A stretch of DNA of 64,000 nucleotides from Candidatus Rifleibacteriota bacterium (GCA_015232575.1 JADFZL010000003.1:493613-557612); one strand, 5' to 3'; counted from the first letter of the stretch, positions 18,111 through 26,947 are shown. Numbers and translations: made by a program. The notes: generated from the letters alone by a model not told the origin.

Positions 18111-20234
18111 ATGTCTGATATATTAAAACCTTTGAGATTGCTTATCGTCGATGATTCCGAAGACGACGCAGTTCTTCTCTCAATGACATTCCAGAGAACC
18201 AACAAGTGGAAACTTGAGACAGAAAGAGTCGATAACCGGGAATCTCTGCTTTACGCTCTTGAAAACAAATCCTGGGATTTCATAATTGCAGATTATTCCA
18301 TTCCGGGTTTCAGCGGCATGGAAGCGCTTGCTCTGCTGAAATATAAAGCTCTGGATATTCCATTTATTCTAGTTTCCGGAACCGTAAGTGAAGGAACTGC
18401 CATTGAAGCAATGAAAGCAGGCGCCCACGATGTTGTGCTCAAAGAAAACCTCGCCAGACTTATTCCGGCAGTTGAACGTGAATTACGCGAAGCCTCTGTA
18501 AGAAATGAAAAGAGAAAAACCCAGGAGGCACTCCTGGAAGAGCAGGAAAAATTCCAGGTGCTTTTTGAATCTGCACCGGCATCAATAATTGAGATTGACT
18601 GTACAAGACTGCGTGAGTATCTTAACGGACTGAAAACCAGTTCAGTTTCTGATCTGAAAAGATATTTTCAGGAACAGCCTGAAGCTGTAAAACATGCTTT
18701 TTCACGTTTGCGAATTGCGAATCTTAACCGTGCCGCCCTGTCACTTTTTGAATCAGCAAGCATTTCTCAGATATCCAGCCACCTGATTCAACTTGTTCCG
18801 ATGGATTCCTGGAATGCAATTGAAGAATTTATTATTGCCTTTTCCGAAAAAAACAAAGGTTACGAAGGGGAATCTAATCTTCTTACAATAACAGGCAGAC
18901 AGAAGATTGTGGCATATCAATGGCAGACTTTTCCAGTATCGAAATTCAAAGGCGAAGAGATACTGCTTTCAATTGTTGATCTGACAGACAGAAAACTTTT
19001 TGAAGCAATAAACAAATCAAGAGCAGAATTAGAGGCTGCAAGCAGAACCAAAGACAGGTTTCTTGCAAATATTATTCACGAGCTCAGGAATCCATTAAAT
19101 CCAATAATTGGTTTCACAGAGCTTCTTTTCGAAACCGATCTGAACAAAGTTCAGAAAAGCTACATTCAGATTATCAACCAGAGATCAAAAGATCTCATGG
19201 ATCTCATTAATGAGCTGCTCGAATTTTCAAAAATAGAAGCAGGGGAAATGAGAATTTTTCCAACCGTTATCGAACCCGAAGCTTTAATGCGGGAAGTATA
19301 TCAGACAATGGCTCCTACAGCTGAGCGAAAAGGGCTCAAACTGTTGTTGAGCATTGAAGAAGGTTTACCTGGAAAAATTTTTGCTGACCCTCTCAGGCTT
19401 AAACAGATTCTGATGAATCTTCTTTCAAATTCTCTGAAATTTACACACGAAGGATCAATTGAAATCAGAATCGAGAAAAATCTTCCTCAGCCATCTTCAA
19501 TGAGTGACACGATAACTCTCAGGTTCTCGGTCAAAGACACAGGAATAGGCATTCCTCAGGAAAAACATGAACGCATATTTCTTCCTTTTGTACAAGCCTC
19601 TGATTCTACTGCTCAAAAATATGGTGGAACAGGTCTGGGACTGCCAATTGTAAAAAGATTGATTGAGTTAATGCGCGGAAACATCTGGTTTACCAGTGAT
19701 GCAGGAAAAGGATCAACCTTTTTCTTTACTGTAACCGCAGGAATTCCGGATATTGAAGCTGAACTGCCAAACAAGGTAATTGAACCTTTTGTGGTAAAAC
19801 AAACACATATAAATGAAAATGCTTCTGAAAATCATATTCTTGTCGTCGAAGACGAAGCTTCAAACAGACTTCTTGTGGTTTCTCTTCTTAAAAAAGTTAA
19901 TTATATTATTACCGCAGTTGGTTCTGCAGTTGAAGCCATTGAAAAATTCAAATCAGAAAAATTCGACCTTATCTTGATGGATATTCAACTTCCAGACATC
20001 GATGGAATGGAAGTAACACGAAGAATGAGAGCGTTGGAAAAGGAAAGAAACGACGGAAATTATACCCCAATACTCGCGCTTTCAGCATACACTCTCGAAA
20101 AAGAGCAGAAAAAATTTCTTGAATCCGGCATGGATGGCTGCGTCAACAAACCCATCAACAGAGTAGATTTTTTCAACAAAATAACTGAAACTATTAACAA
20201 ATTTCCCGTAAAAAAGAGCGAACCGGCTTCTTGA
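18111..20234 (+). CDS. Hybrid histidine kinase, REC-linker-HK-REC, paralogue
   Basis: 707 residues with the same architecture as the preceding gene and clear similarity throughout, so the pair looks like an old tandem duplication. First receiver: Asp61 and Lys111. H box: His323 in IHELRNPLNP, with Asn in place of the usual Thr after Arg, as in a known HisKA variant. G boxes: DTGIGIP (476-482) and GGTGLGLP (505-512). C-terminal receiver: Asp624. The linker between receiver and kinase (about 140-300) is the most divergent part, so the two proteins may sense different inputs. It ends the cluster. Its stop is followed within 30 nt by a palindromic repeat element. Confidence 0.93.
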   Translation: MSDILKPLRLLIVDDSEDDAVLLSMTFQRTNKWKLETERVDNRESLLYALENKSWDFIIADYSIPGFSGMEALALLKYKALDIPFILVSGTVSEGTAIEAMKAGAHDVVLKENLARLIPAVERELREASVRNEKRKTQEALLEEQEKFQVLFESAPASIIEIDCTRLREYLNGLKTSSVSDLKRYFQEQPEAVKHAFSRLRIANLNRAALSLFESASISQISSHLIQLVPMDSWNAIEEFIIAFSEKNKGYEGESNLLTITGRQKIVAYQWQTFPVSKFKGEEILLSIVDLTDRKLFEAINKSRAELEAASRTKDRFLANIIHELRNPLNPIIGFTELLFETDLNKVQKSYIQIINQRSKDLMDLINELLEFSKIEAGEMRIFPTVIEPEALMREVYQTMAPTAERKGLKLLLSIEEGLPGKIFADPLRLKQILMNLLSNSLKFTHEGSIEIRIEKNLPQPSSMSDTITLRFSVKDTGIGIPQEKHERIFLPFVQASDSTAQKYGGTGLGLPIVKRLIELMRGNIWFTSDAGKGSTFFFTVTAGIPDIEAELPNKVIEPFVVKQTHINENASENHILVVEDEASNRLLVVSLLKKVNYIITAVGSAVEAIEKFKSEKFDLILMDIQLPDIDGMEVTRRMRALEKERNDGNYTPILALSAYTLEKEQKKFLESGMDGCVNKPINRVDFFNKITETINKFPVKKSEPAS

Positions 20235-20261
20235 AAAACCGACTTTCACTTTTCAGCGCTT

Positions 20262-20409
20262 ATTCTCAATTTATAGACACTGTAACAACGTTGCTGAAGA
20301 AAGGATATATCTCACGCAGAGGCACAGAGAAAAACAGGGAGAAAATCGTGTTTTCTATTTGCTCAGCAATGTTGCTACAATCTCAATTTGTATTACATAA
20401 TTGAGAATA
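20262..20409. repeat. MITE-like element with nested inverted repeats
   Basis: The outer arms pair TATTCTCAATTTAT-type sequence (20262-20274) with ATAATTGAGAATA (20397-20409). Inner arms pair 20282-20297 with 20363-20378. The centre holds a CACGCAGAGGCACAGAG block that also occurs at 55145-55210. There is no reading frame inside. The structure suggests a non-autonomous mobile repeat or a large RNA hairpin. Confidence 0.65.
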
Positions 20410-20480
20410 GTGATAAAATCCGATGGTGTCTTATAATAACTTACTTTGTCAAACCTTTTAAAAACGATGAGGGGTTATTC

Positions 20481-21575
20481 TTACCCGTAGGGGCGTGATT
20501 TATCACGCCCGCTCGAACTGTTTCTAACAATATGACCGTAACCCATGTTGACTTTTCTTCCGATTTCGCCAACCCACCCTTCTATGCATTTTGTACATTT
20601 TAATGCGTTATCGTTCAGGCAGATCTTATTCGGATACAATTCGTAACTGGCGCGGTTTTCAACGGGTGAAACATTGGGCATGAGAACATTTGCACCTGCC
20701 ATCAGTGCCATTTTTCTACCTTCCGGGTGAATGCTTCCCATTGCGGTAGTTGCAGGAATGTAAGAATCAGGAAGATACAATCTTATCAGAGCAAGAAATG
20801 TAATTGTAGTTTCAATGTCACCGCCTTTTTCATTTCCCAGCGGCGTATCAGGATGCGGAATAAACGGCCCTATTCCAATCATTTCCGGATCAAGATCAAT
20901 AAGATATTTCAAATCAGAGTACAACACTGCATGACTCTGCCCGGGAATACCGATTAATATTCCTGAACCTGTTTGAAAACCAGCGTTTTTTATGTCTTTG
21001 AGACAATGATCCCTGTCTTCCCAGCGCGAGTCAGGATGCAGCTCACCGAATATTACAGGATCAGATGTTTCAATTCGCAGAAGATATCGGTCAGCACCTG
21101 CATTTTTAAATTTCCGCAGTGATTCAGCCGGCCATTCGCCTGTTGAAAGAGAGAGAGCACAATCAAAACCGCTTTTAATGCGATCTATAATGCTTAATAA
21201 AGTGTTCTCGTCGAAGAATTTGTCTTCTCCGGCCTGCAGAACAAATGATCTGAAACCGATTTCATAAGCATATTTAACCGTATTCAATATTTCATCAGCA
21301 GTCATTCTGAAACGTTTCAGTTTTCTATTGTAGCTGGAGATTCCACAATAATTGCATGCACATGAACAATAATTACTGAATTCAATCAAACCACGAAGAA
21401 ACACATCGTCTCCGACATGCTTTCTTCTGGTTTCATCAGCCATCTTCAGCAATTCATTTCTGTACCGGGAAAAAGAATCAGAAAAAATGGTTTCAAATTC
21501 GCTCAAATCTGGAAGAATTCTCTGCCCGACTTTTTTCAGTATACTTTCAGCAATTTCAGCTTGCAATGCATTCAT
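20481..21575 (-). CDS. hydE: [FeFe]-hydrogenase H-cluster radical SAM maturase HydE
   Basis: 364 residues. Radical SAM enzymes of this type carry the CX3CX2C motif that binds a [4Fe-4S] cluster and SAM. Here it is Cys70, Cys74 and Cys77. HydE works with HydG on precursors of the H-cluster diiron subcluster. The remaining sequence fits the BioB/HydE barrel, including a GIGPFIPHPDTPLG stretch typical of HydE. The gene is last in a minus-strand operon, 18 nt after hydG, with AAGGAA before the ATG. The C-terminal dozen residues (ending GRDKSRPYG) are encoded by a REP-like palindrome that provides the stop codon, so the native end was probably altered by repeat insertion. HydF is not in this window. 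Confidence 0.93.
   Translation of the reverse strand: MNALQAEIAESILKKVGQRILPDLSEFETIFSDSFSRYRNELLKMADETRRKHVGDDVFLRGLIEFSNYCSCACNYCGISSYNRKLKRFRMTADEILNTVKYAYEIGFRSFVLQAGEDKFFDENTLLSIIDRIKSGFDCALSLSTGEWPAESLRKFKNAGADRYLLRIETSDPVIFGELHPDSRWEDRDHCLKDIKNAGFQTGSGILIGIPGQSHAVLYSDLKYLIDLDPEMIGIGPFIPHPDTPLGNEKGGDIETTITFLALIRLYLPDSYIPATTAMGSIHPEGRKMALMAGANVLMPNVSPVENRASYELYPNKICLNDNALKCTKCIEGWVGEIGRKVNMGYGHIVRNSSSGRDKSRPYG
20487..20510. repeat. REP-like palindrome inside the 3' end of hydE
   Basis: GTAGGGGCGTGA followed by TCACGCCC forms an 8-bp perfect stem (20491-20498 with 20503-20510) around a 4-nt loop. It is related to 546-571. It lies within the reading frame of the HydE gene and encodes its final residues. 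Confidence 0.7.
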
Positions 21576-21593
21576 TTGTATTTCCTTATTTAC

Positions 21594-22994
21594 TCAGTAC
21601 ATCAAATCACGTTGTCCTGATTTAATTCGCGACAACTTTTCAATAAGACTTTTTTTATTCTCATTTTCTTCTAATACGCTTAGTTGCTCAGAAATAGTCT
21701 TCTCAGCAGCTTTTCGTGTCTGAGGTGAAGCATAGTCTTCAACATATTCCTGAAGAGTAAGAATTGCATTCATTGAACAATAACTTCCAATGTGCTTTTC
21801 CTTTGCCATATCCTGAAATACTTCTCCAGTTCTGCCTTTTCGGTAACAACCTGTGCAGAAACTCGGAATAAAACCTGAAAGACAAGCGTGGTATATCATT
21901 TCATCAAGAGATCTCTGATCGTGAACTTCAAACTGGGCGCCATCTAATTCTTTGACTTTGGATGATTTCTCTTCAGAATAACCGCCCGGATTAGTAATCG
22001 AACCTGCAGAAAGCTGTGAAACTCCGACATCAAGAAGCCGATTGCGCATAACCTGATTTTCTCTTGTCGAAAGAATAATTCCTGTATATGGAACAGCAAG
22101 TCTTAGAATTGCTGTTATCTTAATAAAATCAGTGTCATTAACAAGAAACGGTGAAACTTTTGAAATATCAGAACCTTCAGCAGATTCAAGCCTTGGAATA
22201 GAAATGGTATGAGGCCCGATACCGAATCTGTCTTCAAGGAACTTTACATGTTGAAGCAAAGCGAGTACCTCAAATTTCACATCGTACAGTCCAAACAGAA
22301 AGCCCATGCCAAAATCGTCTATTCCTGCTTCAATACAACGGTCAAAGACATGAATTCTGTTGTCATAATCGCTCTTTGAACCGCGCAGATGCATTTCGGA
22401 ATATGTATCCCGATGATATGTTTCCTGAAAACATTGATATGTTCCAATACCAGCACGTTTAAGAATTCTGAAATCCTCGACACTCATCGGAGCAACATTT
22501 ACATTCACTCTTCGAATCTGCCCGTTCAGATGTTTTATTGAATAAATTGTCTCAATCTGACCTGCAAGGGTTGAAGCGCTCAGAAGTGGATCTTCAGCCG
22601 CGACCATGAGAATGCGTTTGTGACCCATATTAATAAGTGCTTCAGTATCTCTTTTTATCTCATCGTTTGTCAGGCGCTTTCTTGAAATACCCAGAGTCGT
22701 TTTAAAACCACAGTATTTGCATTCGTTCGAGCAGTAACTTGAAGTATAAAGCGGCGCAAATAGTACAATGCGTTTTCCGTATATCGCCTCTTTCACCTTA
22801 ACAGCGGCTGCTGTCAATTTATTTATAAGGTTTTCGTCAGTAACGTTAAGCAGAAAAGCAACTTCTTCAAATGAAATACCGCTCATTTTCAAAGATTTCT
22901 GTATGATTTCGTCAAATTTCCGCAAATCATTTCCGGAATTTCTTTTGATTGTATCGTTAATAACAGTTTCGTTAACAATATTGGATGTTTTCAT
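21594..22994 (-). CDS. hydG: [FeFe]-hydrogenase maturase HydG (tyrosine lyase)
   Basis: About 466 residues. HydG splits tyrosine to give the CO and CN ligands of the H-cluster. The N-terminal radical SAM motif CX3CX2C (SNECKYC region) is intact. The C-terminal CX2C...C site that binds the auxiliary cluster (FCTGC, then the Cys in GSYCSMN) is also intact, as is the GFxSFC-like neighbourhood. The ATG at 22994 is preferred to the upstream in-frame ATG at 23009, because GGAG precedes it by 5 nt. The gene is 75 nt downstream of the HydA-like gene and 18 nt upstream of hydE. It looks fully functional, in contrast with the degenerate hydrogenase subunits in the same operon. Confidence 0.95.
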   Translation of the reverse strand: MKTSNIVNETVINDTIKRNSGNDLRKFDEIIQKSLKMSGISFEEVAFLLNVTDENLINKLTAAAVKVKEAIYGKRIVLFAPLYTSSYCSNECKYCGFKTTLGISRKRLTNDEIKRDTEALINMGHKRILMVAAEDPLLSASTLAGQIETIYSIKHLNGQIRRVNVNVAPMSVEDFRILKRAGIGTYQCFQETYHRDTYSEMHLRGSKSDYDNRIHVFDRCIEAGIDDFGMGFLFGLYDVKFEVLALLQHVKFLEDRFGIGPHTISIPRLESAEGSDISKVSPFLVNDTDFIKITAILRLAVPYTGIILSTRENQVMRNRLLDVGVSQLSAGSITNPGGYSEEKSSKVKELDGAQFEVHDQRSLDEMIYHACLSGFIPSFCTGCYRKGRTGEVFQDMAKEKHIGSYCSMNAILTLQEYVEDYASPQTRKAAEKTISEQLSVLEENENKKSLIEKLSRIKSGQRDLMY

Positions 22995-23084
22995 TTTTAC
23001 TCCAGGCATTCAACTTATTTCTCCCCAGCGGCAATTTTTCAATTACCACGAGTTATTGAATATACTTCTTTCGCAACAATTTCT

Positions 23085-24707
23085 TCAGCAGAAAATTTTC
23101 CTGACAGGAGCTTTTCGAACAAAGCATTCGTCTATATCAGGTTTGCCATCGCAGAATTGAATCATATCTTTTACCTCTCCAAAATCGGCACAGGTTGTTT
23201 CACTGAAGCCGTTTTTTATCTGCCGTCTGGAACTGGCAAAAAGACAGGAACTTTCTCCAGAACATCCAAACATTTCAAATACATGAATTCTTCCATCTGA
23301 CTGATAATCAGAAATGCGATTAAAAACCTCTCTGACATTTTTCAACCCTGAAGAAAAGTGAAAAACTATTTTCTGGCCGTTCACAGATATTTCACTGGAA
23401 AACATTTCACCGCTACAGCATTTATCAAGAAAATTATTATCAAACAAAGCTCTTGTATCTACAGATGCTGATTCCCGTTTAAACTGAAGCGCAATTTTCT
23501 GGGAAATGTGCAAAGATGGAATTTTACCTCCTGCATTATCAAAGTCTGAAGTGCAATTCTTATCTAATATAATTCCAAAGCGACTGAGGAGTGTACAAAA
23601 TTCCTGATCTGAAATGAAATGATCAATAAATAAATGATTGTTATCAATTCTCTCAGAAAAACAACTTGAAAAAGAGAAAACAACTTTTACTGGCTGTTTT
23701 ACTGACTTGGAATTCGGTTTATCCATATTTTTAACTATTTCAGACATAAGTGCAGATGAAGATTTCAAAGAAGAAAAGAATGACAGCATTTCAGGGAAAA
23801 AATTTTCTGTAAATTTTACAACTGCCGGACAGACTGAAGAAAATATTAACCCTGAGGACTTTGGAATCATACTTTTCAGATGCTGAAAAATGTTCCAGGC
23901 TTCCATATTTGAAGCCGTTTCAGACGAATAAACTTTTTTAAATCCAAGCCTGCGCAGCACATAAACAATCGAAGAAATTGAAAAATCATATAATTTGTTA
24001 TCCAGAGAAAAATGCGGTGAAATAATGGCAATTTTTTGAGTCTCTGAAGATTTTTGAATTACCCTGCATATTTCATCAATATTATTTCTGATCATTACTC
24101 CGCCAGTTGGACAAACTCGAAAACATTCACCACAGCCTGTGCATGGCGAAACATTCGGAAACGCCGGTTCCACGCGAAAATCTTTGCCCCGCCCTGACAA
24201 GCTTATAGATCCGACGCTCTGCAATTCAGAGCAAACAGAGACACATCGACCGCACAGAACACATTTTCCTGGATCTCTAATAAAAACAGAATTATTCTCC
24301 TCAAGCATATCTGTTTTTTTCTTCTGAAGAGAAAACGAAGCATTTTTAAGCCCCGTCTGTGATGACAATTTGATCAGCTCACATTTATCTGATGCTGCAC
24401 AGGTTGGACAGGACAACTGATGGGTAGAGAAAATCAACTGAAGTATCATTCTGCGCGTATTTTGAATATCAGGCGTGGAAGTCCTGACAAGCATACCATC
24501 CCATACTCTGGTCGAACAGGCTGGATAATAAACGTTTTCACCTTCAATTTCAACAATGCATAATCTGCACGACGATCCTGAAAAAACATTTCCATTTCCG
24601 CAACTGCAAAGAGTCGGAATTGATATTCCGCATAGTCGTGCAGCTTCAAGAATCGTGAGATCCTTCGAAACCTGAACGTGATTGCCGTCTATTGTTACTT
24701 CCAGCAT
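23085..24707 (-). CDS. Divergent HydA-like iron-sulfur protein (altered H-cluster site)
   Basis: 541 residues from the ATG at 24707; a GTG at 24722 is also possible. The N-terminal half is a normal electron-transfer module. It has a [2Fe-2S] domain (Cys34 region, Cys47, Cys50, Cys64), a His-ligated cluster HX3CX2CX5C (His96, Cys100, Cys103, Cys109) and two [4Fe-4S] ferredoxin motifs (Cys149-159 and Cys189-199). The C-terminal half aligns in order with the HydA catalytic domain but its motifs are changed. The first motif reads SSVCP (TSCCP in active enzymes), so the proton-relay Cys is Val. The second reads SSCFSER (MPCxxKxxE normally). The third keeps Glu478 and Cys482, but the next Cys is six positions on rather than four and the glycine-rich tail is missing. 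It overlaps the NuoF-like gene by 13 nt. It may be a non-hydrogenase electron carrier or a sensor. Calling it inactive is inference. Confidence 0.8.
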   Translation of the reverse strand: MLEVTIDGNHVQVSKDLTILEAARLCGISIPTLCSCGNGNVFSGSSCRLCIVEIEGENVYYPACSTRVWDGMLVRTSTPDIQNTRRMILQLIFSTHQLSCPTCAASDKCELIKLSSQTGLKNASFSLQKKKTDMLEENNSVFIRDPGKCVLCGRCVSVCSELQSVGSISLSGRGKDFRVEPAFPNVSPCTGCGECFRVCPTGGVMIRNNIDEICRVIQKSSETQKIAIISPHFSLDNKLYDFSISSIVYVLRRLGFKKVYSSETASNMEAWNIFQHLKSMIPKSSGLIFSSVCPAVVKFTENFFPEMLSFFSSLKSSSALMSEIVKNMDKPNSKSVKQPVKVVFSFSSCFSERIDNNHLFIDHFISDQEFCTLLSRFGIILDKNCTSDFDNAGGKIPSLHISQKIALQFKRESASVDTRALFDNNFLDKCCSGEMFSSEISVNGQKIVFHFSSGLKNVREVFNRISDYQSDGRIHVFEMFGCSGESSCLFASSRRQIKNGFSETTCADFGEVKDMIQFCDGKPDIDECFVRKAPVRKIFC

Positions 24708-25963
24708 TGTTTTACGCTGCACTCCTGACGAAGAAAATGTTTTTCCATTTCAGTCGGAAAATATTCGATCAGACTGTTTACAAGAAGGGCAATTCTGCGG
24801 CCTGTATCACACCTTGAAGTCATTTTAAGCAGAGAAGCAATCTCTGAAATGTGTTTTATCGAATATGAATAAGATTTATATTGTACATCATAAACCGGTT
24901 TTTTATTGCAGTTTGAAAAGAAATCAACAAGATACCTGGTTCCTTCGCGGCATGGAATACAGAATCCGCATGATTCGCCAGATAAAAAATTCAGAATTTT
25001 CGATGCAATTGCAACTGGACAATTTTTTTCAGAATAAAAGTACAATGCGCCGCTTCCTTCAAAAATCTTTGAAGTCAGAGAACTGCAATGTTTTATTGGA
25101 AATATTCCAGAACCGTAACCAGCCGGAATTACACCTGAGATTTTCTCAAAATCTATCTCTCCTGAACATTTTGCAATAATTTCTTCAATATTTGTACCAT
25201 AATAGAATTCATATATTCCAGGGCTTTTGACAGCGCCGCTGACTGAAAGAATTTTTGTACCAGGGTTTTCAGGATCGCCCTGACTTCTGTACCATTCAGG
25301 TCCTTTTCGAAGAATTAAAGGAATCTGAATAAGCGTATCAAGATTCATCACGAGAACCGGCTTACCCAGAAGGCTTCTATCAGATGGAGAAATGTAGTTT
25401 GCAGAATAACCTTTTCTGGCAACTGCCTGACGCCCTGAGATCTGATCAACAGCCAGTACCGGATCGCCAAAATTACATAATCCACCAGAAAATATGAATT
25501 CAAAATCTATATCAGATAATTTCATTTTCTGATTAAAATCACTGTCAGAAAGCAATATATTCAGGGAAGATCTGACAGACTCTGCTACTTCCTTCTGCCA
25601 CGGATTAAATAAAAATACTGCTACTTTCGCTGAAGTTGCTTCCAGAACTGCTAAGACAGCTTCAAAAACAGCAAAGATTGCATTTTGTAATAGATATGTG
25701 TCCCTGAAACAACCAGGTTCAACATTATCCGCAAGTACAAGTACCATTTTTCCAGGGTCAGAGACTTTTGAAAAAAAATCGAGTTTCAGACCCGTTGGAA
25801 ATAAGCTTTTATCACGCTCTTTCAGGTTTGAACTTTTTATAATGTCAATTATTTTACGGGAAGACTCATCAAGACCACCTTTGTTTCGATAGTCAGAAAA
25901 ATCACAAGCATTGTACTCTTTAATATAATTCAATATTGACATTTCGTTCAATTCTACCAGCAA
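24695..25963 (-). CDS. NuoF/HydB-like subunit with degenerate flavin site
   Basis: 422 residues from a TTG codon; an ATG at 25942 is a plausible alternative start. The length matches NuoF-type NADH-oxidising subunits. The C-terminal cluster motif is intact: ESCGFCIPCREG (Cys332, 335, 338) with a fourth Cys385. The flavin/NADH region is eroded. The glycine-rich GRGGAGFPTG motif has become a sequence ending SLFPTG (about 53-58), and the NADExEPGTxKDR motif reads LADNVEPGCFRDT (77-89). An SLBB-like segment (about 240-290) is present. Thus the iron-sulfur wire is retained while flavin and NADH binding look impaired, paralleling the changes in the next gene. It lies between the NuoE-like and HydA-like genes. 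Whether it binds FMN has not been established. Confidence 0.8.
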   Translation of the reverse strand: MLVELNEMSILNYIKEYNACDFSDYRNKGGLDESSRKIIDIIKSSNLKERDKSLFPTGLKLDFFSKVSDPGKMVLVLADNVEPGCFRDTYLLQNAIFAVFEAVLAVLEATSAKVAVFLFNPWQKEVAESVRSSLNILLSDSDFNQKMKLSDIDFEFIFSGGLCNFGDPVLAVDQISGRQAVARKGYSANYISPSDRSLLGKPVLVMNLDTLIQIPLILRKGPEWYRSQGDPENPGTKILSVSGAVKSPGIYEFYYGTNIEEIIAKCSGEIDFEKISGVIPAGYGSGIFPIKHCSSLTSKIFEGSGALYFYSEKNCPVAIASKILNFLSGESCGFCIPCREGTRYLVDFFSNCNKKPVYDVQYKSYSYSIKHISEIASLLKMTSRCDTGRRIALLVNSLIEYFPTEMEKHFLRQECSVKQCWK

Positions 25964-26047
25964 TCATATTTTCGGAGGTGGACCAGAGCAAATCATCTTC
26001 AGGCATACTGCGCGGCAGGCCTTCGCTGAATTATCTTTTCCTGACAT
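25964..26047 (-). CDS. Possible 27-residue cysteine-containing small ORF
   Basis: An ATG at 26047 opens a frame that starts inside the end of the NuoE-like gene (overlap 17 nt). It ends in TGA at 25964-25966, immediately before the TTG start of the NuoF-like gene. The peptide contains three Cys in a CX3CX4C arrangement. It exactly bridges the gap between the two genes. Real translation, a coupling leader, or chance are all possible. There is no clear Shine-Dalgarno sequence, so confidence is low. Confidence 0.2.
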   Translation of the reverse strand: MSGKDNSAKACRAVCLKMICSGPPPKI

Positions 26048-26501
26048 TTGAATATTGTGAGAGAATGATTTCCAGTTTTCTTTTATCAATGCCGGTTATA
26101 ATTTTTCCATTCAACTCGATTGAAGGTCCTTCGTGACACTTCCCAAGACAGCAAACTTTTTCGGCTGATAAATTTCCTGCCCACACAACTGATTTTTCAG
26201 GAGTACCAATCTTTTTTACTGCATATTCAAAAATATCCTCAGCATCTTTCATTGAACATGAAAGCCCAGTACAACACCGAATAATATTTTTAGCTTTCGG
26301 GCGGGAAGAGAAATATGAATAGAAACTCATATCTGTCTTCAATTGGGGTTTTGAGATATTGTATTTTTCACAAATCATCGACAGAACCGGCTCAGGAATA
26401 TATCCGAGGAATTCCTGAACTTCGTGAAACGATTTCAAAACAGCAAATCGACTTCCCTCGTTTCTGCAGATAATTTCATCTATCTTTTCTATTTTATTCA
26501 T
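26031..26501 (-). CDS. NuoE/HydC-like [2Fe-2S] subunit
   Basis: 156 residues from the ATG at 26501. The family is the thioredoxin-like 24-kDa subunit of NADH dehydrogenases and electron-bifurcating hydrogenases. It passes electrons from flavin to the other subunits. The helical N-terminus with a GYIPE motif is typical. The four cluster ligands are intact: Cys77-x4-Cys82 and Cys118-x3-Cys122 (CLGKC). A longer in-frame start (GTG at 26561) would add 20 residues encoded by a GC-rich palindrome, so it is rejected. This is the first gene of the minus-strand hydrogenase operon. A predicted promoter lies about 450 nt upstream, beyond a tandem repeat array. Confidence 0.88.
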   Translation of the reverse strand: MNKIEKIDEIICRNEGSRFAVLKSFHEVQEFLGYIPEPVLSMICEKYNISKPQLKTDMSFYSYFSSRPKAKNIIRCCTGLSCSMKDAEDIFEYAVKKIGTPEKSVVWAGNLSAEKVCCLGKCHEGPSIELNGKIITGIDKRKLEIILSQYSNVRKR

Positions 26502-26509
26502 CTTTTTTA

Positions 26510-26533
26510 GAGAGGGGGCACGCGCCCCCTCTC
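26510..26533 (-). promoter_or_regulatory. GC-rich hairpin next to the start of the hydrogenase operon
   Basis: GAGAGGGGGC pairs with GCCCCCTCTC in a 10-bp stem with a 4-nt loop. On the minus strand it ends 8 nt before the ATG at 26501. It has no T-run after it. It could hide or space the ribosome site, or simply be another REP-like palindrome. Confidence 0.45.
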
Positions 26534-26567
26534 GCCAGTCGAACAAGTTCGACTGGCTCACTCCCCT

Positions 26568-26903
26568 CGGTCGAGCACTTTGTGCTCTCCGCTTTGCCTA
26601 TGATAACGCGTTTTCATGCTTGCCGAACGAGCTCGACTTGATCACTACCCGCGGTCGAGCACTTTGTGCTCTCCGCTTTGCCTATGATAACGCGTTTTCA
26701 TGCTTGCCGAACGAGCTCGACTTGATCACTACCCGCGGTCGAGCACTTTGTGCTCTCCGCTTTGCCTATGATAACGCGTTTTCATGCTTGCCGAACGAGT
26801 TCGACTTGATCAATACCCGCAGTCGAGCACTTTGTGCTCTCCGCTTTGCTTATGATAATGCGTTTTCATGCTTGCTGAACTGGTTCGACTTACGAACTAC
26901 TGT
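26568..26903. repeat. 84-bp tandem repeat, four copies
   Basis: Copies begin at 26568, 26652, 26736 and 26820. The first three are nearly identical and the fourth is diverged, with a partial diverged unit on the left from about 26530. Each unit contains GAGCACTTTGTGCTC (6-bp hairpin) and a GCTCGAC that can pair with GTCGAGC in the next unit. The 84-bp period is a multiple of three, which creates a 28-residue repeat frame on the plus strand; I regard that frame as spurious. Confidence 0.9.
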
Positions 26904-26947
26904 AAACTTGCTATTTAAACATTCGACGGTTTTCACATTATTTGTGA

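Noticed and set aside
26031..26561. Longer start (GTG at 26561) for the NuoE-like gene
   Set aside because: The extra 20 residues are encoded by the GC-rich palindrome and repeat edge, and they do not fit the NuoE family.
26568..26903. The 84-bp array as a CRISPR
   Set aside because: Units are head-to-tail without unique spacers, and no cas genes are visible.
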